Assembly (NCBI RefSeq): GCF_001514305.1
Contig: NZ_KQ949103.1
Coordinates: 1-64,000, forward strand
Direction of reading: 5' to 3'
DNA from: Streptomyces dysideae
Lineage (GTDB): Bacteria > Actinomycetota > Actinomycetes > Streptomycetales > Streptomycetaceae
DNA length: 64,000 bases
The first letter of the stretch is position 1, and each line of letters begins with the position of its first letter. The notes beneath the pieces are model-generated. The model ran no database searches. It worked only from the letters and a program-made list of their open reading frames with translations, and was not told where the DNA came from. Shown here piece after piece: positions 42,456 through 50,253 of this stretch. Made by a program: the position numbers and the translations under genes.

Positions 42456-42793
42456 TGCCCCCACCGGTCGGCCAGCTCTTCGACGATCCCCATCCCGCGC
42501 CCCTCTTCGCGGTCCGCGCCGCACAAGCGCGAAGGCCGGGGTGGCTCGCTGCTGGTGTCCCACACCGAGAGCCGCAGCCACTTCTCCGAGCGTCTTACGC
42601 GCAGGCAGGACGGTCCGGGGGCGTGCACATGCGCGCTGGTGACCAGCTCGGAGGCCAACAGCTCAGCCGTGACGAGGAGTTCGCCAAGCCCGTGCGCACG
42701 GAGGATCAGCCGTAGGGCGCCTCGCGCGACACCGACTGCGAGGGGATTGTGCGGGAGGTTGATGCTGTACTCCCAGTCGTCCTCGTTGTTCAT
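42392..42793 (-). CDS. AbaA/RsbW-like ATP-binding protein with altered N box
   Basis: 133 residues. GHKL ATPase fold of anti-sigma/regulatory type: ELLASELVTSAHVHAPGPSC replaces the usual ELVTNAVRHA, so the Mg-binding Asn of the N box is Ser here; later LSVWDTSSEPP and GRGMGIVEELADRWG (G box). ATG 42793 follows GGAGGC. It belongs to the WhiJ/AbaA-type triplet with the two genes at 42939 and 43832, dozens of which exist in Streptomyces and affect development. Kinase activity may be lost. Confidence 0.82.
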   Translation of the reverse strand: MNNEDDWEYSINLPHNPLAVGVARGALRLILRAHGLGELLVTAELLASELVTSAHVHAPGPSCLRVRRSEKWLRLSVWDTSSEPPRPSRLCGADREEGRGMGIVEELADRWGHYSLGAPVLRGKLVWCELGGG

Positions 42794-42877
42794 GAGGCGC
42801 CTCCGTCCTAGGGAAGATTCGCAACTCGGATGCACACAGCGTGTGTTGGTTGCGATACTGACGGTAGGGATTGCGGA

Positions 42878-42924
42878 GTAGATTTTCTACCTACTTCCCC
42901 GAAAGGGTGACCTTCACCTTTCGG
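42878..42924. promoter_or_regulatory. Inverted repeats in the WhiJ-like promoter
   Basis: GTAGA-TTT-TCTAC (42878-42890) and the imperfect pair CCGAAAGGGTGA (42899-42910)/TCACCTTTCGG (42914-42924) lie just upstream of the TTG start at 42939. They are likely autoregulatory sites for the HTH protein and would also control the divergent ATP-binding gene. Confidence 0.45.
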
Positions 42925-42938
42925 AAAGGGGACGAACC

Positions 42939-43820
42939 TTGGCACTACGGACCAGGATCAGCGAGCGACAGCGGCGCCTAGGCACTGAGCTGCGCAGGGC
43001 TCGCGAGATCAGCGGAGTCAGCACAAATGATGCGGCTGCGGCGACAGGGCTCAGAGCCCCACTCCTGAGCAACATCGAAGCCGGTCGCACCGCCATCGCC
43101 ACGGAGCGACTCCGCAGGCTGTGCGGGCACTACGGGAATATTTCTACCCCGCACCTTGAGGCCTTGGTCGCCATGTCCGAGTCCAGCGGCAAGGGCTGGT
43201 GGAGCACCTATCAGGGACGGGTCACCCGGCACGCGCTCAACCTCGCGGAGCTGGAAGCTGGTGCGGCCAGCCTGTGCTCGTACGAGCCTTTGGTCATCCC
43301 AGGCCTGTTCCAGACCGAGGAGTACATCCGGGCCCTGTTCGGGGACGTGAAGCCCAAGCACGCCACGACCGAGGACGCCATCGCCTTCAGGTTGGAGCGC
43401 CAGCGGATCCTCGTGAGCGAAAATGCCCCCGCTGTACACGCTGTGATCCACGAGGCCGCCCTGCGTATGCACTACGGCGGCCCCAGTGTCATGCGCAGGC
43501 AGTTGCTGCATCTCATCGAGCTGTCGAGACTGCCGAACGTGACCATCCAGGTCTTCCCGTTCCGCGCACAGACCTTCCTGGGTGTCAGCACCCCGTTCCT
43601 GTACGTGCGGCCACCGGTCGAGGAACTGGCCACGGTCGTACTGGAACATCCGAGCGAGCCGATCTACCGTGACACACAGGAACACCTGTCCCAATATCGC
43701 GTGCTCTTCGGTCGGTTGAAGGACTCCGCGCTCCCTCCGATCACCCCCTCAGCCACGGCCGAAACTCAGGCGGCTCCAGGTTCCCTGCTGCTGATCCAAC
43801 ATCTCCTGTACGACTTCTAG
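42939..43820 (+). CDS. WhiJ/Scr1-type helix-turn-helix regulator (DUF5753)
   Basis: 293 residues. N-terminal helix-turn-helix (LGTELRRAREISGVSTNDAA, then LRAPLLSNIEAGRTAIATER) and a C-terminal DUF5753 domain (SYEPLVIPGLFQTEEYIRAL, VIHEAALRMHYGG, LSQYRVLFGRLKDSAL). TTG 42939 follows AAAGGGGA. WhiJ-like proteins repress sporulation with a small DUF397 partner, which is encoded next. The ATP-binding protein is encoded divergently. Confidence 0.9.
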   Translation: MALRTRISERQRRLGTELRRAREISGVSTNDAAAATGLRAPLLSNIEAGRTAIATERLRRLCGHYGNISTPHLEALVAMSESSGKGWWSTYQGRVTRHALNLAELEAGAASLCSYEPLVIPGLFQTEEYIRALFGDVKPKHATTEDAIAFRLERQRILVSENAPAVHAVIHEAALRMHYGGPSVMRRQLLHLIELSRLPNVTIQVFPFRAQTFLGVSTPFLYVRPPVEELATVVLEHPSEPIYRDTQEHLSQYRVLFGRLKDSALPPITPSATAETQAAPGSLLLIQHLLYDF

Positions 43821-43831
43821 AAAGGCCCGCA

Positions 43832-44065
43832 GTGCCCCAACTCACCTGGCAGAAGTCGTCGTTCAGTGGCGACGAGTCCGGCAACTGCCTCTACCTCGCC
43901 GCCGCCCCCGACGGCACCCTCCGCCTCCGCGAGAGCGACGCCCCGGACGAGATCATCGCGACCACGCCCGCGCGTCTGGGTCACCTCATACGGGCGGTGA
44001 AAGCAGGCCGCTCGCCACGGCCACCGCACGCAGCAGGTCATGTGGACAGCGGTGCGGCATCTTGA
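43832..44065 (+). CDS. DUF397 (BldB-like) small protein
   Basis: 77 residues. The family core is LTWQKSSFSGDESGNCLYLA, then TLRLRESDAPDEIIATTPA and LGHLIRAVKAG. DUF397 proteins work with adjacent WhiJ-like HTH proteins and belong to the BldB superfamily. GTG 43832 is 11 bases after the regulator's stop with GAAAGG. The last 15 residues lie outside the domain. The 246 bases after it contain no gene I can support. Confidence 0.88.
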   Translation: MPQLTWQKSSFSGDESGNCLYLAAAPDGTLRLRESDAPDEIIATTPARLGHLIRAVKAGRSPRPPHAAGHVDSGAAS

Positions 44066-44311
44066 TGCCCGTGCGGCTGGTGAAGAGCGGTCCGCCGTAC
44101 GTGCTGTCACCGGGTGGGCGGCGGCGCGGAAGGTAGGCGTTGACGGCGAGGAGCCCGCCGGCGCGCAGTGCGAGGCCGAGTTGCAGGTAGCCGCAGGCGC
44201 GGTCCTGGTGAGGGTGAGGCGAGGAGCGGGGACCCCGCTCGTCGAATGCGGTGAGAAGCACCGCGATCTGCCGCGGGTCGAGGCCCGCCGGAGTCAACTG
44301 GACCGGCGGCC

Positions 44312-46012
44312 CTAAAATCCGGCGGGTTCCGTGTACACCCCCCACTCGTCCCGCAGCACCCCGCAGATCTCGCCCAGCGTGGCCTCGGCGCGTACGGCGT
44401 CGAGCATCGGCCCGATCATGTTGCCGCCGTCGCGCGCGGCCTCGAGCATCACGTCGAGCGCGGTCCGTACGGCGGCGTCGTCCCGCCCTGCCTTACGAGC
44501 CCCCAGCACCCGAACCTGCTCCCGCTCCACCTCATGGCTGACCCGCAGGATCTCCAGGTCCCCCGTGACGGACCCGTGGTGGACGTTCACACCCACGATC
44601 CTCTTGTCGCCCTTCTCCAGGGACCGCTGGTATTGGAACGCCGCCTCGGCGATCTCGCCCGTGAACCACCCGTCCTCGATCCCCCGCAGAATCCCCGACG
44701 TGATCGGCCCGATGGGGTGCCGCCCGTCCGGGTGGGCCCGCAACCCCCGCTCCCTGATCTGCTCGAAGATCTTCTCGGCGTCGGCCTCGATCCGGTCCGT
44801 CAGCTGCTCGACGAACCACGAACCGCCCAGCGGATCGGCCACGTTGGCGACCCCCGTCTCCTCCATGAGCACCTGCTGGGTCCGCAGCGCGATCTCCGCC
44901 GCCTGCTCCGAAGGCAGGGCGAGGGTCTCGTCCAGGGCGTTGGTGTGCAGCGAGTTCGTCCCGCCGAGTACGGCGGCCAGCGCCTCCACGGCCGTACGCA
45001 CCACGTTGTTGTACGGCTGCTGGGCGGTCAGCGAGACCCCGGCGGTCTGGGTGTGGAAGCGCAGCCACTGCGCCTTGTCCGTCTTCGCCCCGTACACGTT
45101 CCGCATCCAGCGCGCCCAGATCCTGCGCGCGGCGCGGAACTTGGCGATCTCCTCGAAGAAGTCGACATGGGCGTCGAAGAAGAAGGACAGACCGGGAGCG
45201 AACACATCCACGTCCAGCCCACGGCTCAGCCCCAGCTCCACATACCCGAACCCGTCGGCCAGCGTGTACGCCAGCTCCTGCGCGGCCGTCGACCCGGCCT
45301 CCCTGATGTGGTACCCGGAGACGGACAGCGGCTTGTAGTCGGGGATCCCCGCCGCGCAGTACTCCATCAGGTCGCCGATCAGCCGCAGATGCGGCTCAGG
45401 CTGGAAGAGCCACTCCTTCTGCGCGATGTACTCCTTGAAGATGTCGGTCTGGAGGGTCCCGTTGAGCACCCCCGGATCGACGCCCTGCCGCTCGGCGGCG
45501 ACGAGATACATGCAGAACACGGGAACGGCCGGCCCGCTGATGGTCATGGACGTGGTGACGTCCCCCAGCGGAATGCCCCGGAACAGGACCTCCATGTCGG
45601 CGGCCGAGTCGATGGCCACCCCACAGTGCCCGACCTCACCGAGCGACCGCGGATCATCGGAGTCGCGCCCCATGAGGGTCGGCATGTCGAAGGCGACGGA
45701 CAACCCGCCCCCGCCGTTGCCGAGGATCATCTTGTACCGCTCGTTGGTCTGCTCGGCGTTCCCGAACCCGGCGAACTGCCGGATGGTCCACGTGCGCCCC
45801 CGGTAGCCGGTCGGATACAGCCCACGCGTGAAGGGATACTCCCCCGGCCACCCGATCCGCTCGAACCCCTCATAGGCGTCCCCGTCCCGGGGCCCGTACA
45901 CCGGCTCCACGGGATCCCCGGAGAGCGTGGTGAAGTCCGCGTCGCGCGTACGCGCGGCGTCGTACCGGGCCTGCCAGCGACGGCGGCCCTCCTCGATGGC
46001 GTCAGCGTCCAT
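44312..46012 (-). CDS. icmA: Isobutyryl-CoA mutase large subunit
   Basis: 566 residues, the length of known IcmA and shorter than methylmalonyl-CoA mutase because the B12 domain is a separate protein. The barrel domain has YPFTRGLYPTGYRGRTWTIR, the CoA-channel RQFAGFGNAEQTNERYK, GLSVAFDMPTLMGRDSD and LHTNALDETLALPSEQAAEI. IcmA with IcmB (elsewhere) interconverts isobutyryl- and n-butyryl-CoA and links valine degradation to polyketide precursors. ATG 46012 has no good ribosome site, so regulation may be at initiation. A near-perfect palindrome begins nine bases upstream. Confidence 0.93.
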   Translation of the reverse strand: MDADAIEEGRRRWQARYDAARTRDADFTTLSGDPVEPVYGPRDGDAYEGFERIGWPGEYPFTRGLYPTGYRGRTWTIRQFAGFGNAEQTNERYKMILGNGGGGLSVAFDMPTLMGRDSDDPRSLGEVGHCGVAIDSAADMEVLFRGIPLGDVTTSMTISGPAVPVFCMYLVAAERQGVDPGVLNGTLQTDIFKEYIAQKEWLFQPEPHLRLIGDLMEYCAAGIPDYKPLSVSGYHIREAGSTAAQELAYTLADGFGYVELGLSRGLDVDVFAPGLSFFFDAHVDFFEEIAKFRAARRIWARWMRNVYGAKTDKAQWLRFHTQTAGVSLTAQQPYNNVVRTAVEALAAVLGGTNSLHTNALDETLALPSEQAAEIALRTQQVLMEETGVANVADPLGGSWFVEQLTDRIEADAEKIFEQIRERGLRAHPDGRHPIGPITSGILRGIEDGWFTGEIAEAAFQYQRSLEKGDKRIVGVNVHHGSVTGDLEILRVSHEVEREQVRVLGARKAGRDDAAVRTALDVMLEAARDGGNMIGPMLDAVRAEATLGEICGVLRDEWGVYTEPAGF

Positions 46013-46020
46013 ACCATCGA

Positions 46021-46044
46021 ATTTACTTGGACGTCCTAGTAAAT
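46021..46044. promoter_or_regulatory. Near-perfect 24-bp palindrome at the icmA start
   Basis: ATTTACT (46021-46027) and AGTAAAT (46038-46044) flank GGACGTCC with only one symmetric mismatch, so 22 of 24 positions are symmetric. It ends nine bases before the icmA ATG, so a bound repressor would block transcription or the 5' leader. The length fits TetR- or MarR-type dimers. Confidence 0.65.
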
Positions 46045-46125
46045 GTCGACGGCTTACCGGGGCGTCAAGGTAATTGGTACAAATGGACCGCCGCACACAC
46101 ACCGGCGTACGGCGGTGACGCCGCG

Positions 46126-46464
46126 CTACGCCTTCGCGACCGCGCCCGCGTCCTCGGCGACCTCGGCCTCGAGCTCGTGCGTGATCTTACGCTCCACGAA
46201 GAAGGCGGCCGTCGGGATCGTGCCCGCGAGCAGCACCCACAGCTGCTTGGCGACCGGCCACTTCGCCTTGGAGCCGAGGTCGAAGGCGAAGACCAGGTAC
46301 ACGACGTACAGCCAGCCGTGCGCGATGCTGACGACGCGCGTGAAGTCGTCCGCGCCGTCCATCTCGAGCAGGTACTTGCCGATCATGCCCAGGGTCAGCA
46401 GAACCAGCAGCACACCGGTGACGTAGGCCATGACGCGGTAGCGGGTCAGCACGCTCTTCTTCAT
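46126..46464 (-). CDS. DUF3817-type membrane protein (first copy)
   Basis: 112 residues, three transmembrane helices: MAYVTGVLLVLLTLGMIGKY, IAHGWLYVVYLVFAFDLG and QLWVLLAGTIPTAAFFVER. ATG 46464 begins the conserved part. It is a paralogue of the gene at 57379, with the same AHGxLxxxY pattern. The stop codon is 28 bases upstream of the MarR gene's end on the same strand, so MarR may be cotranscribed ahead of it. Function unknown; proteins of this family are often linked to MarR regulators and mutases. Confidence 0.85.
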   Translation of the reverse strand: MKKSVLTRYRVMAYVTGVLLVLLTLGMIGKYLLEMDGADDFTRVVSIAHGWLYVVYLVFAFDLGSKAKWPVAKQLWVLLAGTIPTAAFFVERKITHELEAEVAEDAGAVAKA

Positions 46465-46510
46465 GCCGTCGAGCGTAACCACCCCTTCCGGGCGATCTTG
46501 CCCCGGGCTG

Positions 46511-47020
46511 TCAGTCCTCGTCGAAGTCCTGGGCGGCCACCCGTAGCGGACGCAGCATCGCGAAGATCTCCCCGCACTCCTCCGCGTCGTACACCCCGAG
46601 CCCGAAGTCCATCGCCATCAGGTCGCGCGTGGCCGCCTCGACCACCTCGCGGCCCTTCTCGGTGATGGCGGCGAGTGTGCCGCGTCCGTCCTTGGGGTTG
46701 GGCTTCTTGTCGACCAGGCCCGACTTCACCAGGCGGTCCACGGTGTTCGTCACCGAGGTGGGGTGGACCATCAGGCGTTCGCCGATCTTGGACATCGTCA
46801 GCTCGCCCGCCTTGGAGAAGGTGAGCAGCACGAGCGCCTCGTAGCGCGCGAACGTCAGCCCGTACGGCTTGACCACCGCGTCGACCTCGGCGAGCAGGAT
46901 CTGGTGGGCGCGCATGATCGAGGTGATCGCGGCCATCGACGGCACGTTTCCCCAGCGCTGCTTCCAGAGTTCGTCGGCGCGGGCGATGGGATCGAAGGGA
47001 AGACTGAGCGGCTTCGGCAC
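46511..47020 (-). CDS. MarR-family transcriptional regulator
   Basis: 169 residues. Winged helix with LTMSKIGERLMVHPTSVTNTVDRLVKSGLV and the wing NPKDGRGTLAAITEKG. The N-terminal ARADELWKQRWG and middle YGLTFARYEALVLL are typical of actinobacterial MarR proteins beside DUF3817. It is the last core gene before the pigment cluster and is divergent from it. Its ligand is unknown. ATG 47020 begins MPKPLSLPFDPIARADELW. Confidence 0.92.
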   Translation of the reverse strand: MPKPLSLPFDPIARADELWKQRWGNVPSMAAITSIMRAHQILLAEVDAVVKPYGLTFARYEALVLLTFSKAGELTMSKIGERLMVHPTSVTNTVDRLVKSGLVDKKPNPKDGRGTLAAITEKGREVVEAATRDLMAMDFGLGVYDAEECGEIFAMLRPLRVAAQDFDED

Positions 47021-47347
47021 GTCTCCAGACCTTACCGGCCGGTCACATGCCGGTCAGCCCCGTCTCGCCCATCGGTCGGTTCCGTCCGGGCGAGCCAGAG
47101 CGCGCCCCGACGGGCGGGCGACCGAGGCCCCGGACGCGTGGGAGCAACTGGGTTCGTGGGCGGCCGCGTTGGAGGAGCTCGTCCCGGTCGGCGCGGCCCT
47201 GCGTGAAGGGGGCGTTCCCCCCATTGGCCCGCATGGCTCGCGGCTCCTGGTCCACCGACCCACGATGAAGACTCAGGGCCGACCGGCGTTCGCGCTGCGG
47301 GACACGGCGGCCGTCGCTTGCCCTCTCGTGAAGGAAGGGACTGCCGG
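47021..47347. other. Noncoding divergent region before the pigment cluster
   Basis: 327 bases between MarR and the SchA/CurD gene. I see no convincing gene; one plus-strand frame (WEQLGSWAAALEELVPVGAA) looks protein-like but has no start, ribosome site or relatives I recognise. The promoter of the pigment operon must lie here. The inverted stretch ACCGGCCGGT (47034-47043 region) is near the MarR start. Confidence 0.5.
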
Positions 47348-48469
47348 ATGACCACTTCGAAACGCATATCCCAGTCGGCCTTCGACGGCTCCAGGCTGCG
47401 AGTCATCCTGCTCGTCGATCTCCACGAAGGCGCCCAGGAACAGTTCCTCGACGCGTACGAGCACATGCGCAACCACGTCGTGTCGGTTCCCGGTCACCTC
47501 AGTGACCAGCTGTGCCAGTCGGCGGAGAACCCGTCCCAGTGGATCATCACGAGCGAATGGGCGAGCGCCCCGCCGTACCTCGCATGGGTCAGCAGTGAGG
47601 ACCACATCGAGACGGTCAGGCCCCTGCAGAGCTGCGTCCGTGACCTCCGGTCGATGCGTTACCGCATCCTCCGGGAGACCGGCCGTGCCCTCCCGCCCAC
47701 CGCCGGGACCTCGGACGCACTCCAGGGGTCCGTGCGGGTGGGCGACGGGTTGACGCGCCACGCACTGACGTTCACCGTCAAGCCGGGCTCCGAGTCCAAG
47801 GTCGCGGAGATCCTCGCCCACTACGCACCGCCCGAGTCCCGCGTGGACGACTCCACGCGGCTGAGCCGCACCACGCTGTTCATGCACGGCAACCGAGTCG
47901 TCCGCACCGTGGAGGTGGAGGGCGACCTGATGGCGGCGCTGCGCCACGTCTCGCGTCAGCCGGAGGTGCGGGCCGTCGAGGAAGCCCTCAATCCGTACCT
48001 GGAACTGAGCAGGGATCTGACCGATCCCGAGTCCGCACGGGCCTTCTTCACCCGCGCGGCCATGCCGGCCGTACACCACGTGACCCACGGCGGGCCGGAA
48101 CCGGCCGAGCTGCGCCGGCACGCGCTGTTCTACCCGGCGCGGGAGGGCTGCGGGATGGCACTCGCCCGGCTGCTCTCCCAGCAGGACGAGACCGCCGCGG
48201 ACGATCCGGCCGGCCCCGTGCACCGCAGCACCGTCTTCCATCGGGACGACATCGTCGTCCGGCTCATCGATGTACCGGGCGATCCCGAGACCGATCCGGT
48301 CAGAGCGCTCGGCGTCCACGGCCCGAGGAAGGCCGCCGTGCTGGCTCGCCTCCTCGACGGCCCCGCGCTCGGCGTGGAAGGACCGCTCACCAGTGAACGG
48401 GACGCGACCCGTCTCCTGACCCACGCCGACATGACGCTGATCACCGATCGCAGGGCCGCACAGTCCTGA
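47348..48469 (+). CDS. SchA/CurD-like protein, whiE ORFI type, with N-terminal ABM-like domain
   Basis: 373 residues. First gene of the polyketide set. Residues 15-115 resemble an antibiotic-biosynthesis-monooxygenase fold (RVILLVDLHEGAQEQFLDAY, GHLSDQLCQSAENPSQWIIT). Two further ferredoxin-like domains follow (HALTFTVKPGSESKVAEILA; ELRRHALFYPAREGCGMALA). Proteins of this kind are the first ORF of spore-pigment clusters; their role is unproven. ATG 47348 follows AAGGAAGGGA. The first domain is closely related to the whole product of the gene at 56773. Confidence 0.88.
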   Translation: MTTSKRISQSAFDGSRLRVILLVDLHEGAQEQFLDAYEHMRNHVVSVPGHLSDQLCQSAENPSQWIITSEWASAPPYLAWVSSEDHIETVRPLQSCVRDLRSMRYRILRETGRALPPTAGTSDALQGSVRVGDGLTRHALTFTVKPGSESKVAEILAHYAPPESRVDDSTRLSRTTLFMHGNRVVRTVEVEGDLMAALRHVSRQPEVRAVEEALNPYLELSRDLTDPESARAFFTRAAMPAVHHVTHGGPEPAELRRHALFYPAREGCGMALARLLSQQDETAADDPAGPVHRSTVFHRDDIVVRLIDVPGDPETDPVRALGVHGPRKAAVLARLLDGPALGVEGPLTSERDATRLLTHADMTLITDRRAAQS

Positions 48470-48523
48470 ACTGTCCTGACAGCGCACGGACCACACCCCC
48501 ACTGCCCAACCTGGAGACGGACC

Positions 48524-48988
48524 ATGCACAAAACGCACCCGCGCATCGTGGACCTGAGTGAGACCGAGCCCAACCGCAAGCGCGGCGGCGACCTGCGCAC
48601 GATGCTGACACCCGTCACGGTGGGTTCCACGAGCGGGTTCATGGGCCTGGCCATCATGCGGCCCGGCGAACGCATCAGCGAGCACTACCACCCGTATTCC
48701 GAGGAGTTCATCTTCGTCGTCGAGGGCAGCCTGGAGGTCGACCTGGATGGCGAGACCTTCTCCCTCCGCTCCGACCAAGGCCTCATGATCCCCATCGACA
48801 TGCGGCACCGCTTCCGCAACGTCGGTGACGAGGAAGCCCGGATGGTCTTCCACCTGGGTCCGCTGGCACCGAAACCGAGCCTCGGCCACGTCGACACGGA
48901 GCCCGTGACGCAGAGCGAGGACCTCAAGCCGTATCCGCTCGTCCAGGAGGAGAGCCGCCGGCCCGAACGCCGTGGGGTCCCCTCATGA
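48524..48988 (+). CDS. Cupin-domain protein, whiE ORFII type
   Basis: 154 residues with a single cupin barrel: RISEHYHPYSEEFIFVVEGS (metal-binding HxH and Glu) and DMRHRFRNVGDEEA (His). Cupins in this position are conserved in spore-pigment and some aromatic polyketide clusters and probably assist folding, cyclisation or oxidation. Its stop overlaps the KS-alpha start as ATGA. A ribosome site GGAGACGG lies upstream of ATG 48524. Confidence 0.9.
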   Translation: MHKTHPRIVDLSETEPNRKRGGDLRTMLTPVTVGSTSGFMGLAIMRPGERISEHYHPYSEEFIFVVEGSLEVDLDGETFSLRSDQGLMIPIDMRHRFRNVGDEEARMVFHLGPLAPKPSLGHVDTEPVTQSEDLKPYPLVQEESRRPERRGVPS

Positions 48989-50253
48989 CCCGGCGGGTGG
49001 CGGTCACCGGTATCGGCGTCGTCGCCCCCGGCGGGATCGGGGTGCCGGCGTTCTGGGACCTGCTCTCCAACGGTCGTACGGCGACGCGCGGCATCACCCT
49101 GTTCGACCCCGAGGGGCTGCGCTCCCGGATTGCCGCCGAGTGCGACTTCGACCCCCTCGCGCATGGGCTCGAACCCGAGCTGGTCGAACGCGCCGACCGG
49201 TACATCCAGTTCGCCATGGTCGCAGCGGCGGAGGCGATCGCCGACGGCGGCGTCGACTTCGGCAGCGAAGACCCCTGGCGCGTGGCGGTCTCCCTCGGCA
49301 GCGCGGTGGGCGGCACGACCCGTCTGGAGCACGACTACGTCCTGGTCAGTGAACGAGGACAGCGCTGGGACGTCGACCACCGCACCGCCGAACCGCAGCT
49401 GCACCTGGCGTTCTCGCCCAGCACGCTGGCCTCCGTCGTCGCGGAACGCTTCGGCGCGCAGGGTCCGGTGCAGACCGTCTCCACCGGCTGTACCTCCGGA
49501 CTCGACGCGGTGGGCTACGGCTCCCACACCATCGAGGAGGGCCGTGCCGACATCTGCATCGCCGGGGCGTCGGACTCGCCGATCTCCCCGATCACCATGG
49601 CCTGCTTCGACGCCATCAAGGCGACGTCGCCGAACAACGACGACCCTGCGCACGCCTCCCGGCCCTTCGACGCCCACCGCGACGGATTCGTCATGGGTGA
49701 GGGCGCCGCGGTGCTCGTCCTGGAGGAGCTCGAGCACGCCCGTGCCCGAGGCGCGCACGTCTACTGCGAGATCGGCGGCTACGCCACGTTCGGCAACTCG
49801 TACCACATGACCGGACTGACCAGTGAGGGCCTGGAGATGGCGCGGGCCATCGACACCACGCTCGACCACGCCCGTGTGGACCCCACGGACATCGACTACG
49901 TCAACGCGCACGGCTCGGGCACCCGCCAGAACGACCGTCACGAGACCGCCGCGGTCAAGCGGTCCCTGGGCGCCCACGCCTACGACACGCCCATGAGCTC
50001 GATCAAGTCCATGGTGGGCCACTCGCTGGGTGCGATCGGCGCGATCGAGGTCGTCGCCTGCGTACTGGCCCTGGCCCGCCAGGTGGTGCCGCCCACGGCG
50101 AACTACGAGACCCCGGACCCCGAGTGCGATCTGGACTACGTACCGCGTACCGCACGCCCCCGCAGGCTCGACAACGTGCTGTCCGTCGGCAGCGGTTTCG
50201 GCGGCTTCCAGTCCGCGGTGCTCCTGACGGGGCCAGGCGGGAGGAAACGATGA
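48985..50253 (+). CDS. Type II polyketide ketosynthase alpha (whiE ORFIII type)
   Basis: 422 residues. Condensing enzyme with the catalytic triad Cys169 (VSTGCTSGLDAVG), His309 (NAHGSGTRQND) and His346 (MVGHSLGAIGAIE), and Lys341. It extends the malonyl-derived poly-beta-keto chain on the ACP as a heterodimer with the next gene product. The sequence belongs to the spore-pigment clade by its neighbours and motifs. ATG 48985 overlaps the cupin stop, and its own stop overlaps the KS-beta start, so the whole set is translationally coupled. Confidence 0.95.
   Translation: MTRRVAVTGIGVVAPGGIGVPAFWDLLSNGRTATRGITLFDPEGLRSRIAAECDFDPLAHGLEPELVERADRYIQFAMVAAAEAIADGGVDFGSEDPWRVAVSLGSAVGGTTRLEHDYVLVSERGQRWDVDHRTAEPQLHLAFSPSTLASVVAERFGAQGPVQTVSTGCTSGLDAVGYGSHTIEEGRADICIAGASDSPISPITMACFDAIKATSPNNDDPAHASRPFDAHRDGFVMGEGAAVLVLEELEHARARGAHVYCEIGGYATFGNSYHMTGLTSEGLEMARAIDTTLDHARVDPTDIDYVNAHGSGTRQNDRHETAAVKRSLGAHAYDTPMSSIKSMVGHSLGAIGAIEVVACVLALARQVVPPTANYETPDPECDLDYVPRTARPRRLDNVLSVGSGFGGFQSAVLLTGPGGRKR

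Noticed and set aside
43986..44345. Possible gene after DUF397 on either strand (also 44040-44315 plus)
   Set aside because: Both frames overlap neighbouring genes, lack a ribosome site and show no known motif.
46869..47351. Plus-strand frame before the pigment cluster
   Set aside because: It contains a protein-like stretch (WEQLGSWAAALEELV), but most of it is antisense to MarR and it has no start signal.
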